In this document: positions 1 through 7,733 of the stretch, in pieces | Layout: every line of letters begins with the position of its first letter | How positions within the stretch are numbered: the first letter of the stretch is position 1 | Origin: Aquabacterium sp. NJ1 | GTDB lineage: Bacteria > Pseudomonadota > Gammaproteobacteria > Burkholderiales > Burkholderiaceae_C | NCBI RefSeq assembly: GCF_000768065.1 | Contig: NZ_JRKM01000001.1 | Span: forward strand, 1,674,001-1,738,000 | Direction of reading: 5' to 3' | Length of the DNA stretch: 64,000 nucleotides | Program-made: the position numbers and the translations under genes | The notes under the pieces: generated by a model | Seen by the model: only the letters and a program-made list of their open reading frames with translations | The model's database searches: none | Told to the model about the DNA's origin: nothing

Positions 1-200
1 CCGTAGTCATCATCCGGCAGGCGGGAGACGTCATACGCCTCTGCGGGACCGACGCTGAACTTGGCAGGCGATGCCGCTGGCGCGGAAGCAGCGGGCGCGG
101 ACGCCGCAGACGGTGTCGAACTGGCGGTCTGGGCCTGGGTTTGAGCGTGCACGGTGCCCGCAGCCGCCAACAGGATCAGTGAAAACATCTGGGATTTCAT
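1..200 (-). CDS. Exported protein, N-terminal part only
   Basis: An open frame starts at the ATG at 200 (minus) and runs off the window after 66 codons. It begins MKSQMFSLILLAAAGTVHAQ, a classical Sec signal peptide (two-residue basic start, hydrophobic core, VHA-Q cleavage site). An alanine/serine/proline-rich linker follows (TASSTPSAASAPAASAPAAS) and then the start of a domain (AKFSVGPAEAYDVSRLPDDDYG). A strong ribosome binding site, AGGAGA, lies 5-10 bases upstream. The product is therefore periplasmic or outer-membrane. The domain cannot be identified from the part visible. It is a separate unit from the lysine operon, whose last gene ends 123 bases upstream. Confidence 0.75.
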   Translation of the reverse strand, partial: MKSQMFSLILLAAAGTVHAQTQAQTASSTPSAASAPAASAPAASPAKFSVGPAEAYDVSRLPDDDY

Positions 201-241
201 GGGGTCTCCTCTGGGATGCGCCCTTCAAGCGCCCGGTCAGC

Positions 242-257
242 ATACCCGCCAGGGTAT
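242..257. promoter_or_regulatory. Inverted repeat ATACCC-N4-GGGTAT upstream of the exported-protein gene
   Basis: A perfect 6-bp inverted repeat (ATACCC, spacer GCCA, GGGTAT) adjoins a TATATAA stretch (255-261). It lies 42-57 bases upstream of the start at 200, in the only non-coding stretch between kce and this gene. It could be an operator over the minus-strand promoter or a leader hairpin. A related TACCC-N3-GGGTA unit followed by TATA occurs at 23211-23223. Confidence 0.35.
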
Positions 258-322
258 ATAACGCACAACAGCCAGGCGAAGAACCATGCAATCTGCACGG
301 TTTTATCGGGCGCGTGCAGGCC

Positions 323-1153
323 TCAAGCCACCGCATTGACCAGCGTCATGCCCAGGATGCGTCTGGCTTCATCCGGCGCGGCCACTGCCCTGCCGAGTTC
401 CGCGGCGAGGCGCGCCACGCGGGCCACCAGCTGGGCATTGCTGGTCGCCAGCTCACCCTTGCGGTAATGGATGTTGTCTTCGAAGCCTACCCGCACATGC
501 CCGCCCCACAAAATCCCCAAGGTGGCCATGGGCAATTGCGCGGAACCGATACCCGCCACCGTCCAGGTGGCACCGGCGGGCAGCTCGGACAGCAGGTACA
601 TCAAGGCCTGGGGTGTGGCCGCCATGCCGCCGGGCACGCCCATCACGAAATCAAAGTGAGCGGGGCTGGGCAACTGGCCTTTGGCCAGCCAGCGCTTGGC
701 GGTGGCGAGCATGCCGCTGTCGAAGATCTCGAGTTCGGGTTTGACGCCTTGGGCCTGCATCTCAGCGGCGAAGCGTGCGATGTCATCGGGCAGGTTGAGG
801 AAGACGTCTTGGCCGAAGTTGACCGAGCCCATCGAGAGCGTGGCCATCTCGGGCTTCAAGGACACGGGCGCCAGGCGCTCTTGCGGGCTCATGCCCACGG
901 CGCCGCCGGTCGAGATCTGCACGATGACGTCGCAGCGCTTTTGCACCTCGGCCATGATCTGCTGGTAGATGGCCTTGTCTTGCGTGGGGGTGCCGTCGGG
1001 GTGGCGCGCGTGCACGTGCACGATGCTCGCGCCAGCGGCCGCGCACTCGGCTGCGGCGATGCCGATTTCTTCAGGTGTGATGGGCAGCGCGGGTTGCTGT
1101 TGGCGCGTGACTTCGGCACCGGTGAGCGCGGCGGTGATGATGAGCTTGTCCAT
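323..1153 (-). CDS. kce: 3-keto-5-aminohexanoate cleavage enzyme
   Basis: 276 residues. Kce condenses 3-keto-5-aminohexanoate with acetyl-CoA and splits it to acetoacetate and 3-aminobutyryl-CoA, a step of lysine fermentation. It belongs to the zinc-dependent beta-keto acid cleavage enzyme family (TIM barrel). The N-terminus MDKLIITAALTGAE is typical, and the HxH zinc motif is seen at residues 46-48 (IVHVHARH). Further family segments are ISTGGAVG, SMGSVNFG, EIFDSGM and MGVPGGM. The start at 1153 is chosen over a frame extension to 1312 because AAGGAGGGAG precedes it and the fold begins there. It is the last gene of the operon, 40 bases after kal. Related BKACE enzymes act on other beta-keto acids, but the neighbours make lysine catabolism the best reading. 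Confidence 0.93.
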   Translation of the reverse strand: MDKLIITAALTGAEVTRQQQPALPITPEEIGIAAAECAAAGASIVHVHARHPDGTPTQDKAIYQQIMAEVQKRCDVIVQISTGGAVGMSPQERLAPVSLKPEMATLSMGSVNFGQDVFLNLPDDIARFAAEMQAQGVKPELEIFDSGMLATAKRWLAKGQLPSPAHFDFVMGVPGGMAATPQALMYLLSELPAGATWTVAGIGSAQLPMATLGILWGGHVRVGFEDNIHYRKGELATSNAQLVARVARLAAELGRAVAAPDEARRILGMTLVNAVA

Positions 1154-1193
1154 GGTGCGGCTCCCTCCTTGGTCCTGATGGCGCCTGCTTGAC

Positions 1194-1628
1194 CTAGTTG
1201 GCCGGGTCCGGTTTGCGCTGGCAGGCGGCCGGCACCACGCAAGTCCCCGAGGCGCGGCAGACCACCACGGGTTCGGGCAAGACATTGCACGCTGAAGGCT
1301 GGCCCGGCACATCGGCCGCGCTGATCACCTTGCGGGCTTCAAACACCATCTTGCGGGATGTCTTGCCCATGGCCACGATGCGGCCCTCGGCTTCGATGTA
1401 GTCCCCTGCCCTCACGGGCGCGAGGAACGCGACGCTTTCGTACGCCACGAACAGGCCTTCGTCGCCATCGCTGCGGATCAGGAGTTCGGTGGCCACGTCA
1501 CCAAAGAGCTGCAGCATCCGGGCGCCGTCAACCAGGTGGCCGGCGTAGTGGGCATCGTGTGCGCCCATGCGCAGGCGGATCAGGCTGGTGAACGCGGTGT
1601 CTGAGATCGTTTCTGGGGTGGTGTCCAT
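1194..1628 (-). CDS. kal: 3-aminobutyryl-CoA ammonia-lyase
   Basis: 144 residues. Kal removes ammonia from 3-aminobutyryl-CoA to give crotonyl-CoA, which can enter beta-oxidation or butyrate chemistry. The protein looks like a single hotdog-fold domain: [21 protein letters not shown] matches the start of the fold, and [17 protein letters not shown] is the characteristic strand region of hotdog thioesterase-like enzymes. The last 30 residues (several Cys and Pro) look like a lineage-specific tail. It lies 15 bases downstream of kamE and 40 upstream of kce, all on one strand. Identification rests on size, fold and operon position together. Confidence 0.88.
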   Translation of the reverse strand: MDTTPETISDTAFTSLIRLRMGAHDAHYAGHLVDGARMLQLFGDVATELLIRSDGDEGLFVAYESVAFLAPVRAGDYIEAEGRIVAMGKTSRKMVFEARKVISAADVPGQPSACNVLPEPVVVCRASGTCVVPAACQRKPDPAN

Positions 1629-1643
1629 GATGGGCTCCTGCGG

Positions 1644-2411
1644 TTAGCGCGCATGGCGCCGGGCCCACTCTTCGACGATGAAGGAGGCCACGTTCTCGGC
1701 ATAACAACCCGGGCCGAAGCCGGCGTCGTAACCCAGCTCCTTGGCCAGCTCGTGGCTGATGCGTGGGCCGCCCACCACCAGGATGAGCCGCTCGCGCAGG
1801 CCTTCGGCTTCGAGGATGTCGGACAGGCGGGTGAGGTTGTCGAGGTGGATGTTCTTTTGCGTGACCACCTGCGACACCAGGATGGCATCGGCCTGTTCTT
1901 CGATGGCGCGGGCCACCAGCGCTTCGGAGTCCACCTGCGCACCCATGTTGATGGCGCGGATCTCGTGGTAGCTCTCCAGGCCCTTGTGGCCGTTGAAGCC
2001 CTTCATGTTCATGATGGCGTCGATGCCCACGGTGTGTGCGTCGGTTTCGATGCAGGCGCCCACGACCACCAGCTTGCGCTTCATCAGGCTGGCGATCTTG
2101 GCGTTGACGGCGTCCTTGTCCAGCACCTCGAACTCGGGCCTGGCCACCTGGATGCGGCTCATGTCCACACGGTGGCGGCATTGGCCGTAGAGCACGAAGA
2201 AGGCGAAATCAGGGCCCATGGCTTCACTGTGCACCACCGATGGTTCATCCAGGCCCATCTGCAAGGCGAGCTGGCGCGCGGCCTCCTTGGCGTTGTCGCT
2301 CAGGGGCAAGGGCAAGGTGAACGACAGCTGCACGCGGCCGTCGCCCATGGTGTCGCCATAAGGCTTGACCCATTGCGGAGCAGTGGTGGCATGGTTCAGG
2401 GCATCGCTCAT
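1644..2411 (-). CDS. kamE: Lysine 5,6-aminomutase beta subunit (B12-binding)
   Basis: 255 residues. It is the small subunit of the adenosylcobalamin- and PLP-dependent mutase that moves the terminal amino group of beta-lysine from C6 to C5, giving 3,5-diaminohexanoate. The cobalamin-binding signature is seen as DAHTVG (D124, H126, G129), where the His replaces the lower axial base. K143 in GHKGLESY corresponds to the lysine that holds PLP in the clostridial enzyme (K144). The C-terminal half is a Rossmann-like B12 domain (LVVVGACIETD ... LILVVGGPRISHELA). The ATG overlaps the end of kamD by ATGA, implying translational coupling and matched subunit synthesis. Confidence 0.96.
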   Translation of the reverse strand: MSDALNHATTAPQWVKPYGDTMGDGRVQLSFTLPLPLSDNAKEAARQLALQMGLDEPSVVHSEAMGPDFAFFVLYGQCRHRVDMSRIQVARPEFEVLDKDAVNAKIASLMKRKLVVVGACIETDAHTVGIDAIMNMKGFNGHKGLESYHEIRAINMGAQVDSEALVARAIEEQADAILVSQVVTQKNIHLDNLTRLSDILEAEGLRERLILVVGGPRISHELAKELGYDAGFGPGCYAENVASFIVEEWARRHAR

Positions 2412-4006
2412 GATGTGTGCTCCTGCTTCGCACCAGGCAGCATGCGTGCCGGGAAGGGGTTGAAGTAGCCAGGCGCTTTCGGGATCACACCGTCCAGGCC
2501 CTTGCCGCCGGTGAGCGTGCGCGAGATGTCTGCGAAAGTGCCTTGGGCAATGGCGGCAGGCAAGCCGTCTTGTTCGATCTGGCCAAGCAGGGCCTCGGTT
2601 TCGGCCAGAACCTGCTGGGCGCGTTGTTCGATGCGGCCACCGGGCGTGAACTGGATCTCTTCATGAAGATCGCGCAGGTTGCCAAACACATAGCGTGCGT
2701 TCTGAATGGCCAGGAAGCGATCCTGCATCAAGGGGGTGTGGATGGCCTCGGTCATCATGCCCAGCAGGTGGATGTTCTGCTGTGTGAGCACGCTGGCAAC
2801 GTTGAACAAGGCGTCCTGGATGTGGCCTTTGAAGATGTTGCCCGTCATGTGCTTGGTGGGCGGCATGTACTTCAGGCAGGCCTCGGGGAAGACCTGGCGC
2901 ACCAGTTGCGCGTGAGCCAGCTCCCACAGGAAGCCGTTTTCCAGCGTGGGGTTGATCTCGAAGGCGTGGCCCAGGCCCATCTGGTCGGGCTGCAGGCCGC
3001 TGAGGTAGGCGAACTGCTCGTTGATCAGCTGCGAGGCCAGCACGGTGTGCGCGGCATCGTAGGCATCGGCGGTGGTGAGGTAGTTGTCTTCGCCGGTGTT
3101 GATGATGATGCCGGCATACGCGTTGACCATGCGCGAGAAGAACTGGTCCACGAAGGTGCGCTGCATGTTGATGTCGCGGAAGATGATGCCGTACATCGAG
3201 TCGTTGAGCATCATGTCCAGGCGCTCCATGGCGCCCATGGCCGCGATCTCGGGCATGCACAGGCCCGAGCAGTAATTGGTCAGGCGGATGTAGCGGCCGA
3301 TTTTTTGCCCGACCTCGTCCAGCGCCGCGCGCATGAGCCGGAAGTTTTCTTGCGTGGCGTAGGTGCCGCCAAAGCCTTCGGTGGTGGCGCCATAGGGCAC
3401 GTAGTCCAGCAGGCTCTGGCCGGTGGAACGGATCACGGCGATGACGTCGGCGCCTTGCTCGGCTGCGGCGCGGGCCTGCACGATGTCCTCGTGGATATTG
3501 CCCGTGGCCACGATGAGGTAGAGCCAGGGGGCGCGGGCTTCGCCGCAGCGGGCGATGGCGGCGTCGCGTGTAGCGCGGTTGGCGGCGATGCGCTCGCAGG
3601 TGCGGGCAGCCAGTTCATTGGCGGTGCGGCGTGCGGTGGCCTCATTGGCACGACTGGCGCTGCTGGAATGGCTGGAGCTGGTCAATGGGCTTTGCAGGCT
3701 AAGCTGACCGGCAGCCACGGCCTGGGCCACTTGCTGGATGCTCAGGCCGTGCTCGGCCATGGCGGCGGCCACGGGCAAGGCCGCACCCTGCTGCAGCAGG
3801 CCTTGCGCTTGCAAGTGGCTCACCAGCCGGTTGGGCAGCGGCACCTGGTTCTCGTCGACGCCGTCCACGCCCATGAGGCGCAGGGTGGCACGCTCCACCG
3901 AGGTGGTGGTGAAGCGCTGCATGTCATCGTAGACCTGGTGCGCAATGCGGCGCGCCATGTTGCGAGCCCGATCAATCTGGGCCTGGTCCAGCGTGAGGTG
4001 GCTCAT
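2408..4006 (-). CDS. kamD: Lysine 5,6-aminomutase alpha subunit
   Basis: 532 residues. It is the large, TIM-barrel catalytic subunit of D-lysine/L-beta-lysine 5,6-aminomutase and partners KamE. Recognisable family segments include LDQAQIDRARNMARRIA at the N-terminus, VDENQVPLPNRLV, the active-site stretch DYVPYGATTEGFGGTYATQE, and NYCSGLCMPEIAAMGAMERL. Residues about 105-140 form a Ser/Ala-rich insertion. The ATG at 4006 is preferred over a GTG at 4021 because AGGAGG sits directly before it. That ATG overlaps the stop of the preceding P-loop gene (ATGA), and the gene's own end overlaps kamE in the same way, so three genes are coupled in series. Confidence 0.96.
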   Translation of the reverse strand: MSHLTLDQAQIDRARNMARRIAHQVYDDMQRFTTTSVERATLRLMGVDGVDENQVPLPNRLVSHLQAQGLLQQGAALPVAAAMAEHGLSIQQVAQAVAAGQLSLQSPLTSSSHSSSASRANEATARRTANELAARTCERIAANRATRDAAIARCGEARAPWLYLIVATGNIHEDIVQARAAAEQGADVIAVIRSTGQSLLDYVPYGATTEGFGGTYATQENFRLMRAALDEVGQKIGRYIRLTNYCSGLCMPEIAAMGAMERLDMMLNDSMYGIIFRDINMQRTFVDQFFSRMVNAYAGIIINTGEDNYLTTADAYDAAHTVLASQLINEQFAYLSGLQPDQMGLGHAFEINPTLENGFLWELAHAQLVRQVFPEACLKYMPPTKHMTGNIFKGHIQDALFNVASVLTQQNIHLLGMMTEAIHTPLMQDRFLAIQNARYVFGNLRDLHEEIQFTPGGRIEQRAQQVLAETEALLGQIEQDGLPAAIAQGTFADISRTLTGGKGLDGVIPKAPGYFNPFPARMLPGAKQEHTS

Positions 4007-5187
4007 GATCCCTCCTGACACAAAAACACGTCGGTGACGATGTGTTCATACAAGGCGGCGCGGGCTTCATGCAAGAAGGCGCGTGCGTCGAAGCTTCCAC
4101 CAAAGGGCGAGAACGGGTTGAGGGTGACGCCCAGCAGGCGGATGTCGCGCATGGCCAGCAAGCGGCCTCCTCGCCGCTCGAAGGCAGTCACATCAGCCGC
4201 GTCGATAAAGAGCTTGGTGCCATCGGCCACGACCAGGGTCAGGCCCGGGTACTGATCCAGCAAGGTCAACACGGCACGCCAAAGCATCTGGCCCACGGCG
4301 CCGGAGACGGCGATCACAGCCATATTGGCCGGCCCGTCCCATGCTGGCCTGTCGACGCCTTCATGTGCGTGGCCATCGGTGCTGGGGCCGGCCTTGCCAT
4401 GCGCCCCACCCTCCATCTTGGCCTGCAAAGCCAGCAAGGCCGAGCCCGCATTGAGGCTGGCAATCGGCTTGTTGAACAGGCACTGGCCACGGCGGTTCCA
4501 CACGCCCACGCCACATTGCACGAAGGTGGCTTGAACCTGCTCAGCCATATCAGCAGGGGCTGGCGCAATGCCCAGGATGGCGAGGCGGTCCCGCGTCTTG
4601 CGCAGCACGTCGCCCATGCCGCCACCCAAGGCCGCACCGGTGGCCAGGATCACGCCGTCCGCGATGGCAGGCGAGGCATGCTGGCTGCGGCCCAGTGCAC
4701 CATCCAGCAAGACCAGTTCGGCGCCGCATTGCTGGAGCAACGCGATCACGCGTTGTTGATCATGGCTGCGCGAAGGTCCGGCCACTTCCATGGCGCCCGC
4801 GTCCAGTGCCTTGACCAGCAGGATCTCGCCCATCGGGCTGAGGATGCCGGTACCGCCAATCTGCCGGGTACGCACCTTGGCGCGCACCAAGGTGTCTCGC
4901 GCGGTGGCGACCAGGCAACCTGGCGTGACATGCACAGGTGGCTTGGGGATGGCGAACACCTCGTCGCGCTCTTCGCCATCGCGGCCAATGGACGTGAGCC
5001 CCACCGCCACCTGGTCTTGCTGCGCTTGTTGCAGCAGGTGGTTAAGGCACACCGTCTTGCCCGTGTTCTTGCTCATGCCCATCACGGCCACGGTCTGCAC
5101 GCCGCGCGTGCGCAGGCCTTGCCACAGTGGACAAGCACCAGTCACAGCTGTGTGATGCTGATGGGGAGTGGCAAAGGCGGTTTGCAT
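4003..5187 (-). CDS. P-loop ATPase-like protein, candidate KamB-type aminomutase reactivase subunit
   Basis: 394 residues. A Walker A loop is visible early (VAVMGMSKNTGKT; G37 to T45), followed by a 230-residue NTPase-like part (ILSPMGEILL, ELVLLDGALGR, GVILATGAALGGGMG). A His/Gly-rich linker leads to a C-terminal domain (LVVADGTKLFI, GVTLNPFSPFGGSFDA). No enzyme family with an obvious small-molecule reaction fits. In clostridial and fusobacterial lysine clusters two genes between kamA and kamD encode KamB and KamC, which reactivate the B12-inactivated mutase. This gene sits directly upstream of kamD with an ATGA overlap, so a KamB-like chaperone role is inferred. No MutS-like KamC is present nearby. 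A GTG at 5205 overlapping kdd is an alternative start; the ATG at 5187 has GAGG upstream. Confidence 0.72.
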   Translation of the reverse strand: MQTAFATPHQHHTAVTGACPLWQGLRTRGVQTVAVMGMSKNTGKTVCLNHLLQQAQQDQVAVGLTSIGRDGEERDEVFAIPKPPVHVTPGCLVATARDTLVRAKVRTRQIGGTGILSPMGEILLVKALDAGAMEVAGPSRSHDQQRVIALLQQCGAELVLLDGALGRSQHASPAIADGVILATGAALGGGMGDVLRKTRDRLAILGIAPAPADMAEQVQATFVQCGVGVWNRRGQCLFNKPIASLNAGSALLALQAKMEGGAHGKAGPSTDGHAHEGVDRPAWDGPANMAVIAVSGAVGQMLWRAVLTLLDQYPGLTLVVADGTKLFIDAADVTAFERRGGRLLAMRDIRLLGVTLNPFSPFGGSFDARAFLHEARAALYEHIVTDVFLCQEGS

Positions 5188-5201
5188 GGCGGCCTCGCGC
5201 T

Positions 5202-6326
5202 TCACACGTACAAGGTCTCGAACAGATGCCGCAGCGCCGGCGACTCACGCAGCAGCGACAAGGCGTACTCGGCATTGCCACAGGCGTAGCCATTGCCCAT
5301 CAGCATGTCCACGTCCTTGCCCACGCCTTCGGCGCCCAATGAGGCCGCGGTGAAACTGGTGGCCATGGAGAAGAAGTAGATGCGGCCCCGGTCCTTCGTG
5401 GCCAGGATGCTGCCCATCTCGGTGTGCGGCAGGTTCACGCAGTTGATCACCACATCGGCCAGGCGGCCCTGCGTGACCTCAGCTACGGCCTGCATCATGG
5501 CCACGGCATGGGTGGCGTCGACCTGCAAGGCATGGTCGGCCCAGCCCAGTTCACGCATGCGCTGGCAATCCTTCTCCAGCGGCGACACGCCGATCACGCA
5601 GCCCGTGGGGCCGGCGCGCTTCTTGGCCTCGTACACGCACAAGGTGCCGGACTTGCCACCACCGCCCACCACCACCACGGTGTCACCCTGCTGCACCAGT
5701 CGCGCGGTCTGCGCAGGTGCGCCCGCCACATCCAGAATCGCCAGCGCCACCTTCTCGGGGATGTCATCGGGCAGCCGGGCGTACAGGCCGCTTTCAAACA
5801 GGATGGCCTGGCCGCTGATGTCGACCTGGTCCTGGTCCACATGGATGCGGTGGATCGCGTCGATGCGCAAGGGCGTCAAGGACAGGGACACCATGGTCGC
5901 CACCCTGTCGCCAACGGCGAGATCGGTTTTGCCAAACAAGGCCGAGCCGATGGCCGCCACCCGCCCGATCAGCATGCCGCCTGAGCCGGTCACCGGATTG
6001 TGCAGCTTGCCGCGCTGGGCCACGATGTCCAGGATGCTGGCGGCGATGCGGTCGATGTCACCGCGCGCGGACTGCTTGATCTGCGTGAAGCTGGCCGCGT
6101 CCACATTGAGCGCATCCACATCGATGAGGATCTCGTTGTCGCAGATGACCATGGTGTTGTCGACCTGCCAGGCCGGTTGCGGCAGCACGCCTGGCGGCTG
6201 GATGACGCGGTGCGTGCCATAGGGACAGCCATGCTGACCCGGCTGCACTGGCGTTGAAGGCGCAGTTGCATGGGCCTTCCAAGCCGGCGCAAGAAGCTGG
6301 TCAACAGGATGCGCGTGAGCAGACAT
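5202..6326 (-). CDS. kdd: L-erythro-3,5-diaminohexanoate dehydrogenase
   Basis: 374 residues. Kdd oxidatively deaminates 3,5-diaminohexanoate to 3-keto-5-aminohexanoate with NAD(P), feeding Kce. It is a medium-chain-dehydrogenase-like protein. The substrate half carries the family segment DNTMVICDNEILIDVDALN and GSGGMLIGRV, followed by a Rossmann domain with the nucleotide loop VVVVGGGGKSG and later INCVNLPHTEMGSIL and GRIYFFSMATSFTAA. The start at 6326 has a strong site (GAAGGAGGG) 7 bases upstream. An open extension to 6419 overlaps kamA and is rejected. The gene lies 14 bases after kamA and is second in the operon. Confidence 0.93.
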   Translation of the reverse strand: MSAHAHPVDQLLAPAWKAHATAPSTPVQPGQHGCPYGTHRVIQPPGVLPQPAWQVDNTMVICDNEILIDVDALNVDAASFTQIKQSARGDIDRIAASILDIVAQRGKLHNPVTGSGGMLIGRVAAIGSALFGKTDLAVGDRVATMVSLSLTPLRIDAIHRIHVDQDQVDISGQAILFESGLYARLPDDIPEKVALAILDVAGAPAQTARLVQQGDTVVVVGGGGKSGTLCVYEAKKRAGPTGCVIGVSPLEKDCQRMRELGWADHALQVDATHAVAMMQAVAEVTQGRLADVVINCVNLPHTEMGSILATKDRGRIYFFSMATSFTAASLGAEGVGKDVDMLMGNGYACGNAEYALSLLRESPALRHLFETLYV

Positions 6327-6340
6327 GGCGCGGCCCTCCT

Positions 6341-7594
6341 TCAATTGCTTTGCGAAGGCAGGCTGAAGTTCTGGCCCAGGCCCGGCATCTCCACGGTCTT
6401 GCCCGCGTAGTTGCGGCATTGGATGGTGGTGCCGCTGCCATCGGGCAAGGCCTCTTCACGCACATAGCTGGGGATGATGGGCAGCTTGCCCAGGCCGCCC
6501 ATGCCATCGACGATGAAGGTGGGCACGGCGGGCCCGCTGATCCAGCCCCGCAGGCCTTCGTACAGTTCCAGCATGCGCCGGTGCGGCACGATGAAGTGGT
6601 GCGCACCCTCGACCATGTCGGTCGAGTACACGTAGTACGGCCGCACGCCCATCTCGATGGCCTGCATGAACAGCTCGCGCATGACCTCCACGCTGTCGTT
6701 CACACCCTTGAGGCACACGCTCTGCAGGCCCATCATGATCCCAGCCTTCTGGATCATCTTGACGCGCTGGCGCAGCAGGGGCGTGATCTCCTTGTGGTGG
6801 TTGATGTGGATGTTGAGCATCTGCACGCGGTGCTTTTCCAGCACGGCGCAAAGTTCAGGCGTGATGCGGGTGGGCAGCTGCACCACCATGCGCGAGCCAA
6901 TGCGCAGGAAGCGCACATGCGGCGCCCGCGAGCGGATGGCACCCAGGATCTCGTCGAGCCGCTCATCGGTGAAGGTCAGCGGGTCACCACCCGAGAGCAG
7001 CACATCCTCGATGTGCTTGTTGCTGGCGATGTAGTCGATGGAGGCTTCGATTTCATCCTTGTGCACCGAGCCCGTGGGCTGCGACACCATGCGCTTGCGC
7101 GTGCAGAAGCGGCACAGCGTGGCGCAGGTGTTGCTGACCAGGAAGAGCACACGCCGCGGGTAGCGGTGCACCACACTGGTCCCGGGGATGGTGTCCTTTT
7201 CTTCGCCCAGCTCGTCGAGCATGGTGGCAAAGCCGGGGCGCGTCTGCTCATGGAAGGACGGCAGGTATTGCAGGCGGATGGGGCAGTTCGGGTCGTCGCG
7301 GTCCATCAGCTGCGCCATGTAAGGCGTCACAGCAATGGCGAACTTGGCGTAGACCGTGTCGTCCACATCCTCGACCTTGTGCAGCACACCCATCAGCTCG
7401 CGATGGTGGGTGTAGCGGCGGGCAAACTGCTTTTGCCAGGGCTCGCTTTCGGGGTCGTAGGCTTGCAGCTCGTCCCAGCTCAGCAGTTTTTTCGGGGAGC
7501 TCGAACAGGGCGACGCGGCCGGGGGCTCGATCGCGAGGTTGAGCGCGCCGTCGAGGGCGCTGCGTGTCAGCGGGGCTTCGATGATCTGCAGCAT
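6341..7594 (-). CDS. kamA: Lysine 2,3-aminomutase (radical SAM)
   Basis: 417 residues. KamA converts L-lysine to L-beta-lysine, the entry step of the pathway, using a [4Fe-4S] cluster, S-adenosylmethionine and PLP. The radical-SAM motif CxxxCxxC is seen as C157-ATL-C161-RF-C164, preceded by VSNT. LLSGGDPL is the GGE/GGDP SAM-binding motif. NIHINHHKEIT and CLKGVNDS are aminomutase hallmarks, and MGGLGK holds the predicted PLP lysine. The family is shared with EF-P lysylation enzymes (EpmB) and glutamate 2,3-aminomutases, but the neighbouring kamDE, kdd, kce and kal fix the function. It is the first gene of the operon, with CAGGAG nine bases before the ATG. Confidence 0.96.
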   Translation of the reverse strand: MLQIIEAPLTRSALDGALNLAIEPPAASPCSSSPKKLLSWDELQAYDPESEPWQKQFARRYTHHRELMGVLHKVEDVDDTVYAKFAIAVTPYMAQLMDRDDPNCPIRLQYLPSFHEQTRPGFATMLDELGEEKDTIPGTSVVHRYPRRVLFLVSNTCATLCRFCTRKRMVSQPTGSVHKDEIEASIDYIASNKHIEDVLLSGGDPLTFTDERLDEILGAIRSRAPHVRFLRIGSRMVVQLPTRITPELCAVLEKHRVQMLNIHINHHKEITPLLRQRVKMIQKAGIMMGLQSVCLKGVNDSVEVMRELFMQAIEMGVRPYYVYSTDMVEGAHHFIVPHRRMLELYEGLRGWISGPAVPTFIVDGMGGLGKLPIIPSYVREEALPDGSGTTIQCRNYAGKTVEMPGLGQNFSLPSQSN

Positions 7595-7682
7595 GTTGGC
7601 ACTCCTGCATCCGGAAGGCCAGGGCGTGCGCCCTCCATGTAGTCAGTATCGGCAGCACCCTCGCCGATGAAAACGCGCAAAG

Positions 7683-7711
7683 TGACTGATTTCAGTGCTT
7701 TCAATCAGTCA
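7683..7711. promoter_or_regulatory. Perfect 9-bp inverted repeat, candidate Lrp/AsnC operator
   Basis: TGACTGATT (7683-7691) and AATCAGTCA (7703-7711) are exact reverse complements separated by 11 bases. They lie in the 139-bp divergent region between kamA and the Lrp-type gene. The centre is about one and a half helical turns in arm spacing, which suits a dimeric regulator. It overlaps the predicted -35 region of the regulator gene and is 89 bases upstream of kamA. Control of both genes by the adjacent regulator is an inference. Confidence 0.6.
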
Positions 7712-7727
7712 GATTGATGGCCATAAT
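7699..7727 (+). promoter_or_regulatory. Candidate promoter of the Lrp-type gene, possibly leaderless
   Basis: TTTCAA (7699-7704) and CATAAT (7722-7727) are spaced by 17 bases. Transcription would start about 7 bases later, at or next to the ATG at 7734. No ribosome binding site precedes that ATG, so a leaderless mRNA is possible. The promoter overlaps the inverted repeat at 7683-7711, as expected for autoregulation. Confidence 0.4.
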
Positions 7728-7733
7728 GGCTTT

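Noticed and set aside
1154-1312. N-terminal extension of Kce to an upstream start
   Set aside because: It would overlap kal by 119 bases, has no ribosome site and adds sequence unlike the family; the ATG at 1153 has a strong site.
7595-7733. Cobalamin or lysine riboswitch before the B12-dependent lysine operon
   Set aside because: The 139-bp leader is too short for a full cobalamin riboswitch and I saw no B12-box-like core or lysine-riboswitch stems; only the operator-like repeat is visible.
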